Assembly (NCBI RefSeq): GCF_026210795.1
Contig: NC_089459.1
Span: forward strand, 372,001-436,000
Reading direction: 5' to 3'
Source of the DNA: Rhizophagus irregularis
Taxonomy: Eukaryota; Glomeromycota; Glomeromycetes; Glomerales; Glomeraceae
DNA length: 64,000 nucleotides
A program made the translations under genes and the position numbers. Shown here piece after piece: positions 11,004-22,739 of this stretch (position 1 is its first letter; the number at the start of each line of letters is the position of its first letter). The notes under the pieces are model-generated. The model was given only the letters and a program-made list of their open reading frames with translations. It was not told the DNA's origin and made no database searches.

Positions 11004-11930
11004 CAGATGGTGGCCTAAATGATCCGGCCACTTTTCAAATTAAAAAACTTATATACATATGATATATTGAAAATGAAAATTTAAGTTAAATATGATCATT
11101 GTGTCTTCATTGATTATTTTAAACAAAAATTTAACAATAAATTCTAACCCCACTTGTAGTAATAACTGCTTCAATTCTGAGGTATATAATTTATGATTAT
11201 TTTATAATATTCCAGAGGAATATTTTTATATACATCTTTAATGTACTTTTTCAAGTGCTTTTATCATAAAATTTAATAAGATGAGACTTATATAATATTG
11301 TAGAAGTTTTTATGAGATAGTATTGCATATGATTATGGGTGGTATGCAAATACAAATATTAAGCAAGTTTTTGAAGTTCACATAAATTCCACATAGTTTA
11401 AAATTTAAAATGTATGTTAATGATATTTCATTATCTAATGATTGGATTTTCATGATTTTAGATTCATTGCGTTTGTCTCATTGAGAAGACTCAAATGATG
11501 ATAATTTTACATTTGTGGAATTGATATTTTGCACATAATTACACTTTAAAAAATTTAGACATTTAGTTCAAACATTTCGTATAATAACTTTTGTTCTAGT
11601 GATCAGATTTTCATAATTTTTAGTTCATTAGATTCGTCTTTTTAAGACGATTCAGATGGTAGTAAATTCATGACAATTTGATAGATATTACCTTAATTAC
11701 AGCATTTTTAATCATCTAAATTTTTCGTTATGCAACTTGTAAAATTCATGCAATAAATGGTTTCATATTTCCATAAAAATTCTGAAATAATATGAAGCAA
11801 TTGAGACATTAAAATTTGATTATTATAATTGTAAGTAATAAATAATATGTTTTTTATATCACATCAACATTTTGATGATCGGCATAATTTTGGTAAAAAA
11901 AAGTGGCCGGATCATTTAGGCCACCATCTG
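11004..11930. mobile_element. Tc1/mariner-like nonautonomous element
   Basis: A 927-bp element with terminal inverted repeats of about 32 bp. The left end is CAGATGGTGGCCTAAATGAT and continues CCGGCCACTTTT; the right end is its exact reverse complement (11898-11930). It is flanked by TA on both sides, the expected Tc1/mariner target duplication. The ends match almost perfectly, which suggests recent activity. The inside has no transposase frame, but it contains two related subterminal hairpin-like segments (GAGAAGACTCAAATGATG near 11482 and AAGACGATTCAGATGGTA near 11642). Confidence 0.8.
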
Positions 11931-12142
11931 TAGGTGTGCAATGTACGCCAAATATGTATGTATTAATAAATTTGTAATTAAATTCGCATGTGTTTTATAT
12001 AATTCTTGTACAATGAACTGGTCGAAAAATACTTTTTTAATTTGTAAAATTACTAAATAACAAATTACGCAATACAGCTAATTTAAAATGATAACTGATA
12101 AGATACATGAATTGGACTGAATGGGGAATAAATCAATTACTT

Positions 12143-13446
12143 CTAATAGTCAATTATTTCTATATTAGTGTTTATTTTTATTCTTTTTCTTTTTGATTCT
12201 TCAGTTATAACATAAGTCTCAGCATACTCACACGACTCTGCCCATTCTTTAGCTTCGCGGTCAGCTACATCTAGTGGTACCAATTTATGGGTGTACTCAT
12301 CGATATAACGAAGATTTTCCTGGTAAAAAAGAAAATTCATCAAAGCCTCTCTTAAATCATGTCCTCCGAGTATAATGCTATTTTCCATTCGTGACCATAT
12401 ATAAATTATACCATTATTATCTTCTAGCCAAAATACAAAATCATCATATGAAAGTATAGGGTGGACATCAGTGATACCATAAACTTTGGAAAACTTATTT
12501 ATCTCACGATCACTTAGGACATTGATATTGGTTTCATCATGAAATGAGTAATCCTTCTTTAATATGTTAACAAGGTGATCTTTGGAGAACTCTGTGTAAT
12601 CAACCTGCAATTTTTGCAAGGTGGTATCATTGCCTGTGTTTCTGTCTTGATTGAAAGGGAACTGATTGGTAGATCGTGTTTGCAAGATGCTAGATGTGAC
12701 CATGCGTTGGTCTCCGCACAATTCCCAAATTGCCAGGGTTCCCGACTTGCTATCAATTTCTTCTTCTCGTCCAGTGGGAAAAGATGATTGTGCTTTAAGT
12801 CAACCTCCTGTCACAACTGTATTAAACCTTTCTTCGCATTTTTGCCCCCTATTGGTGTCGTCCCGAACGAGATCTTTATAATTTCCTGTTGTTCAGTTTT
12901 CTAAGATATGTTTATTGTTGTCGGTGGGTCGTTGTCTATTTCCATTAATATTAATGTCCATTTCGCAAGTTGGTTCAGATGTTGATGCATAAATTCTTCT
13001 TGTTGGTCGGGAGATTTCAGAGATTTTGGGGGCAGTCCGATATTCACTGTATAGAAAAGTGCTAGTCCGTCCACAAATGTGCTCACTACAAGCGTCGCTC
13101 CGTCTACCTCCATTGGTTGGCATAGCGGTTTTCCATTCGGCTGTCTCAGAATGAGTTGTTTCTGGTTCCTTGAATGACAAACAAAATTTAATGCGGAAAT
13201 TGCTTAAAGAAAACATGTCACAATATTTGAAACATACTTGTACGGTTCCAGAAAGGTTTTGTACAGAAATTTTGATGTCTTGCTCGTTTTTGACAGTAAT
13301 TCCAAGTAGTTCCATAACTAAAGTCTTTTTAGATGGTTTTCTTAAAAAATGTATAAATAACGACTTAGTGACTTACCTCTTTTTTTCGCTTGTTCTTTCT
13401 CTTCTTTGGTATTGGTATTAAAATCCTTCAACTTGATATGGGACAT
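12143..13446 (-). pseudogene. Broken deaminase-fold gene
   Basis: Four coding blocks can be read on the minus strand. Exon 13377-13446 starts with ATG and ends in a GTAAGT donor. Exon 13238-13317 contains MELLGITVKNEQDIKIS. A third block runs from 13161 down, and a terminal block ends at 12143. The third block carries FGNCAETNAW and later PPCKNC, matching the CAE and PCxxC zinc-binding motifs of the cytidine-deaminase-like fold. After the first join the frame meets a TAG (12901-12903) and a TGA (12811-12813). Just after PPCKNC it must also shift frame to reach the long C-terminal part (YTEFSKDHLVNIL onward, to 12143). I read it as a recently broken gene. Unusual introns (for example a GTGAAT donor to the GACAG acceptor) could hide the two stops but not the shift. 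Function and substrate are unknown. Confidence 0.55.
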
Positions 13447-15415
13447 ATTTTGGTGTATATATATATAGCGTCACAAAAAGTCATGCGATCAATTTAAAAT
13501 GGCAGGTCATTTGTTGAAATGACCAGTCATTTGATCATTTGCCATCACTGCCGGTATCCGCCTAGGAGAATTATCAAGTGAATCACATATTCGCATAGTT
13601 GCCACCTTACCAGCTCGGAATGCCAAGGGCAAAGATGGTCACCTATCAGCAAGATGAATGGTACAGTAAAATTTAATAAGCTTAACGGCCTTAACGTGAT
13701 CTTAAATCGTTTAATCACGTGATTTATTATGGCGTAGGAGCCTATTTTATATTAACAGTTAAACAAGAGGTTATTGTAAAAAATTAAAACCAAATTTTTA
13801 ATATAGAACGTGTGCACATTATCTTGTTATACTCGGCTTTCATGAGGTCATTTAATAATTTGAATACATTTATTAAAATTATTTAAATTACAAATTAAGA
13901 ATTTTGTAAAACATTTACTACTCTATCTAGTCTTAGTGTTTATATAATCCAAGATAAAATAATAAATAAATAAATAAATGTTAATAATTTAAAATATAAA
14001 AAAAAACATTGTTAAATGATTATTCATAAAGCAAACTAATTAATTAAGAATTTACCATCAGGAATTTTCAGTTCATCTTGTTTTTAACAAACATTATTTG
14101 GAAACTTGCATATTACATTCTTTTTATATAAGCAAAAAATTTTTTTGGAAACTTATACTTAATAACTTTATTACTTTATTCAAATATTAATCGTGTCAGA
14201 GTAGCTCACTGAAAGCATGTTCTTTGTTAAAATTACTGACCGATTGATATCTGTGCCTATTAACCAAAATAAAGGTTTATTTATCTTATTAATCACATTT
14301 TATTTTTAGCCATTCCGGAAAATTTTTTTTTTTTCAAATACTTTTCGATTCTTATCAAACCGAAAAAACTTTTTTTAATTGGTTTTATATTATTGCGGAG
14401 GATTTATGACCTTGCTGCGTCTTCGGGAATTAAAATTGATTTACGAAAACATGTGATATCGATTAAATAAATATATATATTTTTTGTTTAAATAAATTAT
14501 AATCTTTTAATTAAAAAAATTTCGAAAAAAAAATATCATTATAAGTGATTAATTATATCTTCAACTCAAGCAAGTTTTCCATTTCTTTTCTTGAAAAGTA
14601 TTTATCTTTAAAAGTTTTGGAACATGTAACCATTTACTTCAATTGAAAGTTGAGGATTACGTGCACGTGCAATTATTGAAAGCTTCAACCTAAATCTTCA
14701 AGTTTTACCACATATTTATATTAGATAAAATCATAACATTCTTTCCTGATAAGATTGGATTGATTAATTTAATGATTTTATTACGTATTAAATTTTTCAA
14801 AATATAAACTTACCTACTTACCTATTTGTATCATTATTAATTAATATATATTAATTATTATTCACTTTAAGAAATTCATTAATTAAATATTCTCCTACTT
14901 TCATACATACATGTATGTTTACTAAATTCATTTATTACTATCATTAATATTCAAAAATCCACGTATTAGATAAATATATGAGATATATGAAGTAATATAA
15001 ATCCTATTATGATATATATGTGTATAACAATTGCTTTGCTTCATAGTACATTTTTATGTATATATTTTACACCTAATTAAAGGTAGTAGTAATTTGCTAT
15101 CTTTAATATTAGAACTGAAATATATTTAATTCTGTAGAATTACAATATATCATCAGATAATCAATTATCAATATCTTTCATTGTATAACTGATAATATGT
15201 TAGACATCTGATGGCTCCAATTGTATAACTTTATTAAGATCCAACAAAACATTATCATATTCTTGAAAAATATAATACGCAATACTTTGCATATCGTGAC
15301 CATGTCAAAATTTTATCGTAGGAATTATAATCAAGATCTGAATCAAGCGTCGCAAGTGGTTTGGAATCTTTACCATCTAATAAATGCCGTATCGCAAATA
15401 AGATTGTGTAATCCC
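13447..15415. other. Noncoding intergenic stretch
   Basis: AT-rich, with no coding block. Near 13498-13545 there is a small palindromic cluster (TGGCAGGTCATTT, GAAATGACCAGTCATTTG, CATTTGCCA). It may be part of a foldback element, but I could not define its ends. Confidence 0.4.
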
Positions 15416-15569
15416 AGTAAATAGTTTTGTATATATTTGTACCAAATGGGCTCATCCATATATAATTGGCTCTAAATTGGCTTAAATTGGGATTATTTTT
15501 TGCATAAATTTGAGCTAATTTCGAGCCAATGAGCCCATTTGGTATAAATTTATACAAAAACTATTTACT
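15416..15569. repeat. Foldback element with ACCAAATGGGCTCAT arms
   Basis: A 154-bp near-palindrome. The left arm runs from AGTAAATAGTTTTGTATA through ACCAAATGGGCTCAT; the right arm is ATGAGCCCATTTGGTATAAA to TACAAAAACTATTTACT. The centre repeats GGCTCTAAATTGGCTTAAAT. It would fold into a long hairpin and has no coding capacity. A related hairpin with CCAAACGGGCTAAT arms lies at 56606-56730. Confidence 0.7.
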
Positions 15570-16872
15570 TGGAATGTTTTAATAAATCCAAAACTACGTT
15601 CTTTAGATTTGTTCGGGTACAATGCTCTCGAATTCGCACCGGTAATTCCACGACTATGTTACAACTTACAATACATGTCGTCACGTGTTGGATACTAAAT
15701 CGTTGGCGATCACTTAACTGCGTAGTAACAAATCCATAGGTTCCTGCAAAATAGCTCTTTTTTTTTATTTTTTTCGGTTTATTTTTAGACCAAATTTTTT
15801 TTTTAAACTGATTTTTATTTTAATTTCTTTTTCCCTGTAAAAAAAGTCAATCCGTTTTTTTTATATTCCGTCTTTTTTTCCGTAAAAGACTCATATTTCC
15901 GGAATTTATCGAATTATTTACATTTTTCCGTGAATGGATCCGGGAAAGGCTCATTTTTACGGAATTTTTACAGAAATAACGGATAAAATTTTTTATAGAG
16001 TTTCAGTTTGATCTTTCTATAACTGAAAATTTTTCTTTTAATTTTTCTTTTCTATTTTTAAACCAATTTTTTTTAATTTTTTTTCCTTTATAATAGATCT
16101 ATACTATTTTTGTTATACAAATTTTTTCATTTAATTTTATATATTTTTCTATTAGTAAGTACATTATTAAAATTATTCTTTTTTTATTTTTAGACTTAAA
16201 TCTAAATCAGAGATCGGATTGATGTTGCGGTGTTATAGTAAGCACCTTTTTTTTCAATCCTCATTTAATAATTTTTTTCCATAACTAGTATTTTTTTGCT
16301 AATTTTTTTTCATTCTTTCCCCCTTTAGATTTGGATCAATATTGACGAAAATTACATCTGCTAATATATCGGGATTTTCGGGAATTTATCCATTGGGATT
16401 CAATATTTTATTTTGTTCCACATTAAATGCAATTTCGGAAATGTATTTTTATTCGTAAATACCGAAATGGCCGTCGGGATTTTATTTTGTCCCCACATAA
16501 AAATATATATGGTCATTGATCTTCAATATTTTTAACCCTTTATAAACAAAATGATCTAGCATGTCAAACATTTGCAATGTGGGACAAATATTAACGTTAC
16601 TTTATACGGTCAAATAGTTGATAATCAAAAGTCTTGGAAATTTTTAATTACAAATTCAAAAAGAATGATTTAGTTAATAAGCTATGAAGAGTCCAATCAC
16701 TGAAAGTGTCCAATTACTAAGAATTATTTACAGGGATATTTTATCAAATCTGTCGATATAAAGAAAAAGTGTGATGATTTACTATTAATTGAATTTCAAT
16801 AAAGATGCGATCATAACTCCAAAAAAAATGCATAAAAGAACGTGTTTTTTTCCCTGACAGCATTTCATTCTT
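15570..16872. other. Noncoding stretch upstream of the lipase gene
   Basis: Long T-rich runs (15750-16330) interleaved with short TTCCGGAATTTATCG- and TTTTACGGAATTTTTAC-like pieces. No credible exon or RNA gene seen. Confidence 0.4.
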
Positions 16873-16882
16873 TTATATAAAA
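16873..16882 (+). promoter_or_regulatory. TATA-box candidate for the lipase gene
   Basis: TTTATATAAAAC lies about 45 bases before the lipase ATG at 16921, a plausible distance for a TATA box with a very short 5' leader. The assignment is by sequence and position only. Confidence 0.4.
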
Positions 16883-16920
16883 CATTATACTAAAACATTT
16901 CCTCTGTAAAGCAATAAGCA

Positions 16921-18250
16921 ATGCAGCAGCAAATTATTTCCTCAAGTTGCAAAGCAACTCCTACCAAATACATGCATAACTCCTTTTCACATCTTTTACA
17001 ACACACATTATCCTTCAAGTTAATTTCTTTAATCTCTTTAATCTTTTTATCAGCATTAATCGAAGCTGCTCCAGTACCTAATACTCTTGGTCCCATTACA
17101 TCAATCCCTAATTTACAGAGCTTTGCTAATTACGCTGCTGCTGCTTATATTAAGGCTCCTCTTCAAAATTGGGACTGTGGAGAAATCTGTCAGAAAACTA
17201 AGGGTACCCAATTGGTTAAAGAATTTAGTAACGATGTGCTTAACACAAGAGGTATTTTATATTATTACTGTGCCACACATCGTTAACTTTTTGCGTTTAC
17301 TAACAAAATAATATGTAGGTTACATAGCCACGGAGCCAGAAAAACAATTAATCATCGTAGCATATAGAGGAACGGAACCAGGAAGTATTAAAAATTACAT
17401 TTCTGACTTTGTCATTTATCACGATACTTGGAAACCTGCACCTGGTACCTTGGTACACCATGGATTTCTTAATGCTTGGGAACAAATTCAACCCCAAGTT
17501 ACCGATGATCTTTTAAAATTAATCCAAGAAAAGCCCGATTTCAGGATCGGATTTATGGGTCACAGTTTAGGTGGTGGTAAGTTCAATAAATAAAAAAAAA
17601 TTACATATTTAATTATAACTTTTTAACAGTCTTTTTTTTTTTACCATAGCACTTGCTACATTTTCGGCATTAGATCTTATAAATAAAGCGCCAGAATTAG
17701 CTAAAAATGAAAAATTGTTTCTTTCTACATTTGGTCAACCAAGAATGGGTGATGAAAAATTTGCTGAATTTGTTGATGAGAACCTAAGAGCAATAAGAAC
17801 TGTAGTTCATGGTGATCCAATTCCTCGTTTGCCTCCACCATGGCCAATTCCATTTATTGGGTCCTATAAACATTTTGGTAAAGAATTATATATAAATAAT
17901 CCTGATCAAGATCCAGATGCCTTTCAGGAATGTGTGGCTGAAGATCCAAATTGTTCTGAATCGGTGCCTTTTGGTCAGTTAGACCTAAAGTATCATTCGG
18001 TCCCTATTATGGTGTTAATATGAGAGATGCTACTAGAGAGCCCAATGTAAATTCCATTGAAGATTCCAATGAAGGTGACAAAAATTACGATTACTCAGCT
18101 GATCCTTATTTCAATTATGACCCAAATTACAATTATGGGGGAGCTATGGGAGTTAACGATGTTGGTGGTGCTAAGGGAGTTAACGGTACTAAGGAAGTTA
18201 AAGGTACTAAGGGAGTTAACGGAGTTGACAGAGCTAAAGGTTATAGATAG
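16921..18250 (+). CDS. Secreted class 3 (Rhizomucor-type) lipase, frameshifted near the end
   Basis: Predicted extracellular triacylglycerol lipase. Exons: 16921-17251, 17319-17576 and 17650-18023, with phase-1 introns and good donors. The N-terminus has a hydrophobic signal segment (LISLISLIFLSALIEAAPVP); a second ATG at 16972 is an alternative start. Catalytic features: oxyanion strand AYRGTEP, nucleophile elbow GHSLGG (split by intron 2), likely acid in VHGDPIPRLPPPWP, and likely His in LDLKYH. Family members continue with a Y(F/Y)G(V/M)N motif after the His. Here that motif (PYYGVNMRDA) lies in a different frame, and the conceptual frame stops at 18021-18023. One lost base at about 17996-18002 would explain this. 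The other frame runs on to 18250 and ends in a G-V-N-G-T-K repeat tail. It is either a sequencing error or a recently truncated gene. Confidence 0.8.
18130..18245 (+). repeat. 18-bp minisatellite coding a GVNGTK tail
   Basis: Units of the type GGTACTAAGGGAGTTAAC recur 5-6 times with small changes. They encode alternating GVNGTK, EVKGTK and GVNGVD in the frame that carries the lipase C-terminal motif. The repeat lies beyond the frameshift, so it is translated only if the frame is restored. Confidence 0.65.
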
Positions 18251-18539
18251 ATAAAATTTTTTATTTTTAGACTTAAGTTATAGATAGATTAAATTTTTTA
18301 TTTTTAGACTTAAAGTAGATAATAATGTAATTTAATTAATTTAATTAATTTGTCGACTTAAAAATAGATAATAATGTAATTTAATTGATTTTTTTTTTAA
18401 TTAATTTGTTTTATCGCCGTTTTCGAATTACGCATTTGTCGATTATTGCCTTAATAAAATAAAGAATCACTTGTACTACTACAAACTACAAAACTTTAAT
18501 ACCACTGATGTCTATCCGTCACCGTTCACGTGACCGATG

Positions 18540-18620
18540 TCGGACAACTTCCCGACAACCTTTTTTCCCGACATACCCTTTGCCCGACGACGATTGCCCG
18601 ATAAGTCATATTCCCGAATG
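18540..18620. repeat. Cluster of TTCCCGAC-like short repeats
   Basis: Five or more degenerate copies of (T/G)(T/C)CCCGA(C/T) occur about every 12-18 bp: CTTCCCGACAA, TTTCCCGACAT, TTGCCCGACGA, TTGCCCGATAA, ATTCCCGAATG. They directly precede the element at 18621 and could be its subterminal repeats or protein-binding sites. Confidence 0.45.
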
Positions 18621-19061
18621 TAGGGATCGGAAAAGATTCGATTAAAATCGAAACTATCGAAAATCGATAAGAATCGATTTTAAATCGAATCTCGAATAAA
18701 AATCGAATCTACTTATTGTGGCGCAGTTTCGTTAATTTGACCGTAAATTATTATTTGTTCATAATAGTTAATTTTGGCCAAATTCATAATTCCGCCCGCG
18801 AATCACGTGACGGAACACAAACTTCCTAAAAAGGAAATTTTATCTCCCAATAAAATTCAAGTTGCTATCGCACAAGGTTGTACAAATTTCCAAAAAAGGA
18901 AAATTTGTTCGTCGATCACTGTAATTTTGTAATCACGTGATATGTGTTTAAACACACCTATTATAAATAGTATAAAAAAAAATCGGTATTTGCGAAACGA
19001 TTAATCGCGATTAATCGATTTTAGAATCGATTCTAATAATGGGAATCGATTCCAATCCCTA
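18621..19061. mobile_element. hAT-like miniature element
   Basis: The left end TAGGGATCGGAAAAGATTCG and right end CGATTCCAATCCCTA form imperfect terminal inverted repeats (TAGGGATYGGAA...GATT). Inside are many ATCGAT/AATCGATT pieces. TAGGG- or CAGGG-type ends with GGAATCGATT are common in hAT elements. The expected 8-bp target duplication is not visible (CCCGAATG versus ACCTGGTG), so the boundaries or the family may be wrong. No coding capacity. Confidence 0.45.
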
Positions 19062-19091
19062 ACCTGGTGTTCTTTATTAAAAAATATAAAA

Positions 19092-19205
19092 AAATGTCAA
19101 ATCTGACGTTTTTTCATTTAAAAAAAAAAATAATAAACGTCGAATCTGACGTTTTTTCATTTAAATAAATAATGTTAAATCTGACGTTTTTTCATTAAAA
19201 AAAAA
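19092..19205. repeat. Three tandem AATCTGACGTTTTTTCATT units
   Basis: Three copies of (A)AATCTGACGTTTTTTCATTTAAA separated by A-rich linkers. They abut the broken 3' end of the channel pseudogene on the minus strand. Confidence 0.6.
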
Positions 19206-22200
19206 AAATAAATTCTCTAAGTTCAGTGTTATGAATATGATTTGCTAAGTATTCTTTCGGAATAATCCAACAGAATCTTGAGTTATACCTGCAAAACATT
19301 CTTTATAAAATAACTTTATGACATAATCGTCTATATTACATGAAAGATGTAAATTTCACTAAATGTTCTTGAATAAATAAAATTAAAATTAAAAACTAAC
19401 CGTAATTATATCTAAATAACAAAGGAATTGCCTTAGAGATAGTACACATCCAACCCGCATTATCCATTGCATTTCTAGACTAATATTCTAAAAAAATAAG
19501 CAACAACAATCATATCTTTAAGTTAACGACCTATAATAAAATAAAGTTATTTAATCGTGACAAATAATTCTGCATCGTAAAAGCAATAAGTTTAGAGGTT
19601 TACCTTTGCAATGATAAATTGCTAATTCCATATTATTTTCTGGTTTAATTGTTTCTTTTAGCCCATAATCTATTTTTTCGGCAAAGTCAAGGTCATCTTC
19701 TTTTAAAAAACTTCTTTTTGGCCATAAATTATTACGTAGTATATGTCTGGGTTCGTCATGAACAACTTTATTTCCGATGGATTCTTCATTTCCAAATAAT
19801 ACATATTTTATTAAATCATCACAGTCACTGAGAATTAAACTTTTCATAATGTTGTGTCGAATATCTAACAATCTAAAATTTTGTGGCTCAAGCTTAGCAA
19901 ATTTCCAGACTATAAGCTCGATGTAAGTAATCATATCCCTATACTTTTTAACCAAAAAGAAATATTAATTAATTTCCTAAAAAGAAATGAAATCAAACCT
20001 TTTAAAAACTACTTTGTATGATTTGATGTAATTATCTATAAGGCTTTTATTTTTATAACGCTTATTAAGATGTTCTAGTGCTTTGCAAGCGTGTCTAATT
20101 GCACGAAATTTTTCACTAATATTTTCTCGTTTAATTACTTTATCACATCTTTTCATTACCATTTTAAACTTTTGTTTTCTTTTCTCGTTTATATCTTTGT
20201 TTTCATCTATCTTAATTATTTTTTCTATTTCATCTATTCTTTATCTTCTTCCTTTTTTGTATACTCTTCTTTTTCTGTATTATTTTCATTATTTCAATAT
20301 TTCTTTCATACCAATAAACCTTTAAATGAAAATCATTCAATTTTTCATGTGATCTATCATTCGATCCACATTTAAAATATTCAATTCGTAATTTTGTTTT
20401 GTCTCTTTCTTGATTTATCGGAATACGATTTGACCATATATATTCAAGAAATGGGTTTCCATTGTTAGGAAGATCACCTTTATTTTTGCCATCATCTTTT
20501 ATTTGATGCCAAATTTGAACGGTGGATTCGCCAACTAAAAGTTGTAAAATTTCTTCTTCAGTTCCTCTTTTATTATAATAAAGAGTATAATTTTTTCTTT
20601 CATGCTCACCTAATACCCATGATTCTATATCATTAACATCAATTATTGGTTTGGAATTTGGATAACAAAATTCAGGATATTTATTTTTTTTCCTCTTCGA
20701 CTTTTTCCTTCCTTTGTTTTAATATTCTTACAATTTTTTTAAGGACTGACGAAACTTTTCCATCATTATCTATTTGTAAAATATTTCCTGAAGTACTGGC
20801 CAAACTAGTATCAATATTCTTTATAATATCCATTGGAAAATTGTCTAACTCTATTGATTCAACTTTACCAGTATTATATAAATACCAAATTATAATCTTT
20901 CAACTTTTTTTCACCTTCTGAATCTTTGTCTTCTTTTGGACTTTCGCCTATTACAAGTAATGTTTCATCACTATCAATAAACTCCAATAAATGTATTCTT
21001 TCTAATTCATTAAATTTTTTTGATGCTACTTGTAAACCATTCTCTATACAATATAAACTATAGAAATGAAATTTTACAACGTTATTTAAAGAAATAACAA
21101 ACAACTATCACATAACACCTACTTAATAATATTATTTCCTTGAGTAAAACAAAGTTGTAAACTACTAATAGTGAAAATAATATAATTGTATTTCTTAAAG
21201 TTAAATAATTCATCCTCTTTCTCGAATCTTTTTGCGGTAGTTTCCAATTCCATATTTACGAGATTATAAACTAAAAAAATGGATTGAATTAATAATATTT
21301 ACGATTTTGTATTACGATTTATATTTCGAAATAATTTACCTTCAAGTAATTGACTATCTTTTTTGTATTTTGTGACCAAAAAATACTTATCATAGATAGA
21401 TGAGAGAAGTCGTTTCATGCAACCATCATCTGTATCCGTATACCAATTATTTAATTTACGTTTTATACTTTGTGGATATTCAAATTTCTCACTCAATCTA
21501 AAAGAATAAAAACTCGAAATTATATATTCCATAAAAATTTAATAATATAAATTTTTTTAGTTCTGAAGAATTGTCAGAATTGTTTACATTCGAAACCTCT
21601 ACGAATCTACATATTCCTGAAAGATTATTAGAATAACAAACACCAACTCTGCTAAAAACATAATATTTATTTGATAAATAGCGATTCCTTTGTTCCTTTG
21701 TTAATCCGTGATGTTATATTAACCGTAGCATCGCTTTCAGAGAAAATTCAAATTTCTTTTTTTGGAATATCTTTCTTTATAATCATAGTTATTATCATTA
21801 TTTTTCATATCCTCATCAACTTTTATACGAGATAAAGCAACAAGTATAAAATATCCGTCATCATTCTTTTTGTGAATATTAGATATATCAATAGACCATC
21901 TATCCACTTTATTCTCGTCAGTCATGCTGTTGTTAATGTCGAGTTCCGGTCCCTCAAATGAAGGAAGCTTGTAATTCTTTTCAATAGTAAAATCATTATT
22001 TATTTTAAAATAAGCGATTGTTTCATCTATTTCAACGGTCCCATCTAATTCTTTTTTCTCACGGTTACAGTATCAAATTGACGATAATCAGTTATCAGTA
22101 TTTTGTAAAATTTAAATCTGAAGGTTTACTATTTTATTTTTTTTAAAAAAAAAAAATTAGTATACATATGTATGTTCAAATACATAAATTATTTTTTGAT

Positions 22201-22346
22201 TTTTACCCGTATCAAATGTAACAACAAATTTTCCATCTCGACAAATTACAATTTGATAATCTTCATATTTCTTCTTCAAAATGATATCATCTTTTTCATA
22301 ATCGACATCGGAAGGGTCATCCATATCTTTCGTAAAAAGTTTTCTG
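19205..22346 (-). pseudogene. TRP-like ion-channel family pseudogene (soluble N-terminal part)
   Basis: Minus-strand blocks follow the order of large Rhizophagus ion-transport-domain proteins: KLFTKDMDDPSDVDYEKDD (exon 22346-22207), INNDFTIEKNYKLPSFEGPE, RWSIDISNIHKK, GYFILVALSRI, EKFEYPQSIKRKLNNWYTD, YDKYFLVTKYKKDSQLLEG, ENGLQVASKKFNELERIHLL, ESTVQIWHQIKDDGK, ACKALEHLNKRYKNKSLID, LILSDCDDLIKYVLFGNEE, NMELAIYHCKG, DNAGWMCTISKAIPLLFRY and DDYVIKLFYKECFA. Damage is plain. After HCKG the continuation reads GR-stop-LKDM. A following YFLEY-stop-SRNA stretch needs a one-base shift, and so does IIPKEYLANHIH. A frame break also lies near 22060. Sequence ends at about 19205 before any membrane segment, so the pore is missing. 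The intact relative is at 33171-37520. Confidence 0.7.
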
Positions 22347-22739
22347 CCAAATAAATATAATTATGTATTTTTGATAATTCAAGAAAAAGATGAAGAAAGC
22401 AAATTCCGTGATAATTATTTTTTTTAAAAAAAACCTAATCTTTAATATCTGCAGTAACACATAAGGATCCGAGCAATATACAAGAGATCAGCACTCGTAT
22501 ATTATTCTTCAAGGCCATAAAGAACGTATTGTTATTGTTACCTTTTTGTGTATTGATCTGGAGAACCCAAATCAGAAAATGATTAATTATTACTTTCGTG
22601 TAAAATTATTGAAAAATTCTAAATCAATAGATTAAGACTTACCATATAGTGAATGATGATAATGCAAGATTACGTGTACTGTACAGTTGTATGCAACTTT
22701 GAACAATATTCTAATAATCACTTTTTTCCTATTTGGTTC
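22347..22739. other. Noncoding gap upstream of the pseudogene
   Basis: It may hold the remains of the channel's first exons (22440-22560 reads no clear frame). Nothing else can be supported. Confidence 0.35.

Noticed and set aside
12559-12881. Several overlapping frames on both strands in the deaminase region
   Set aside because: The plus-strand ones are shadows of the minus-strand coding blocks; only the minus-strand frame carries the CAE and PCxxC motifs.
20083-20375. Plus-strand frames of 80-94 codons
   Set aside because: They are antisense shadows of the channel pseudogene, rich in F, S, I and L from the complementary Lys/Glu-rich coding strand.
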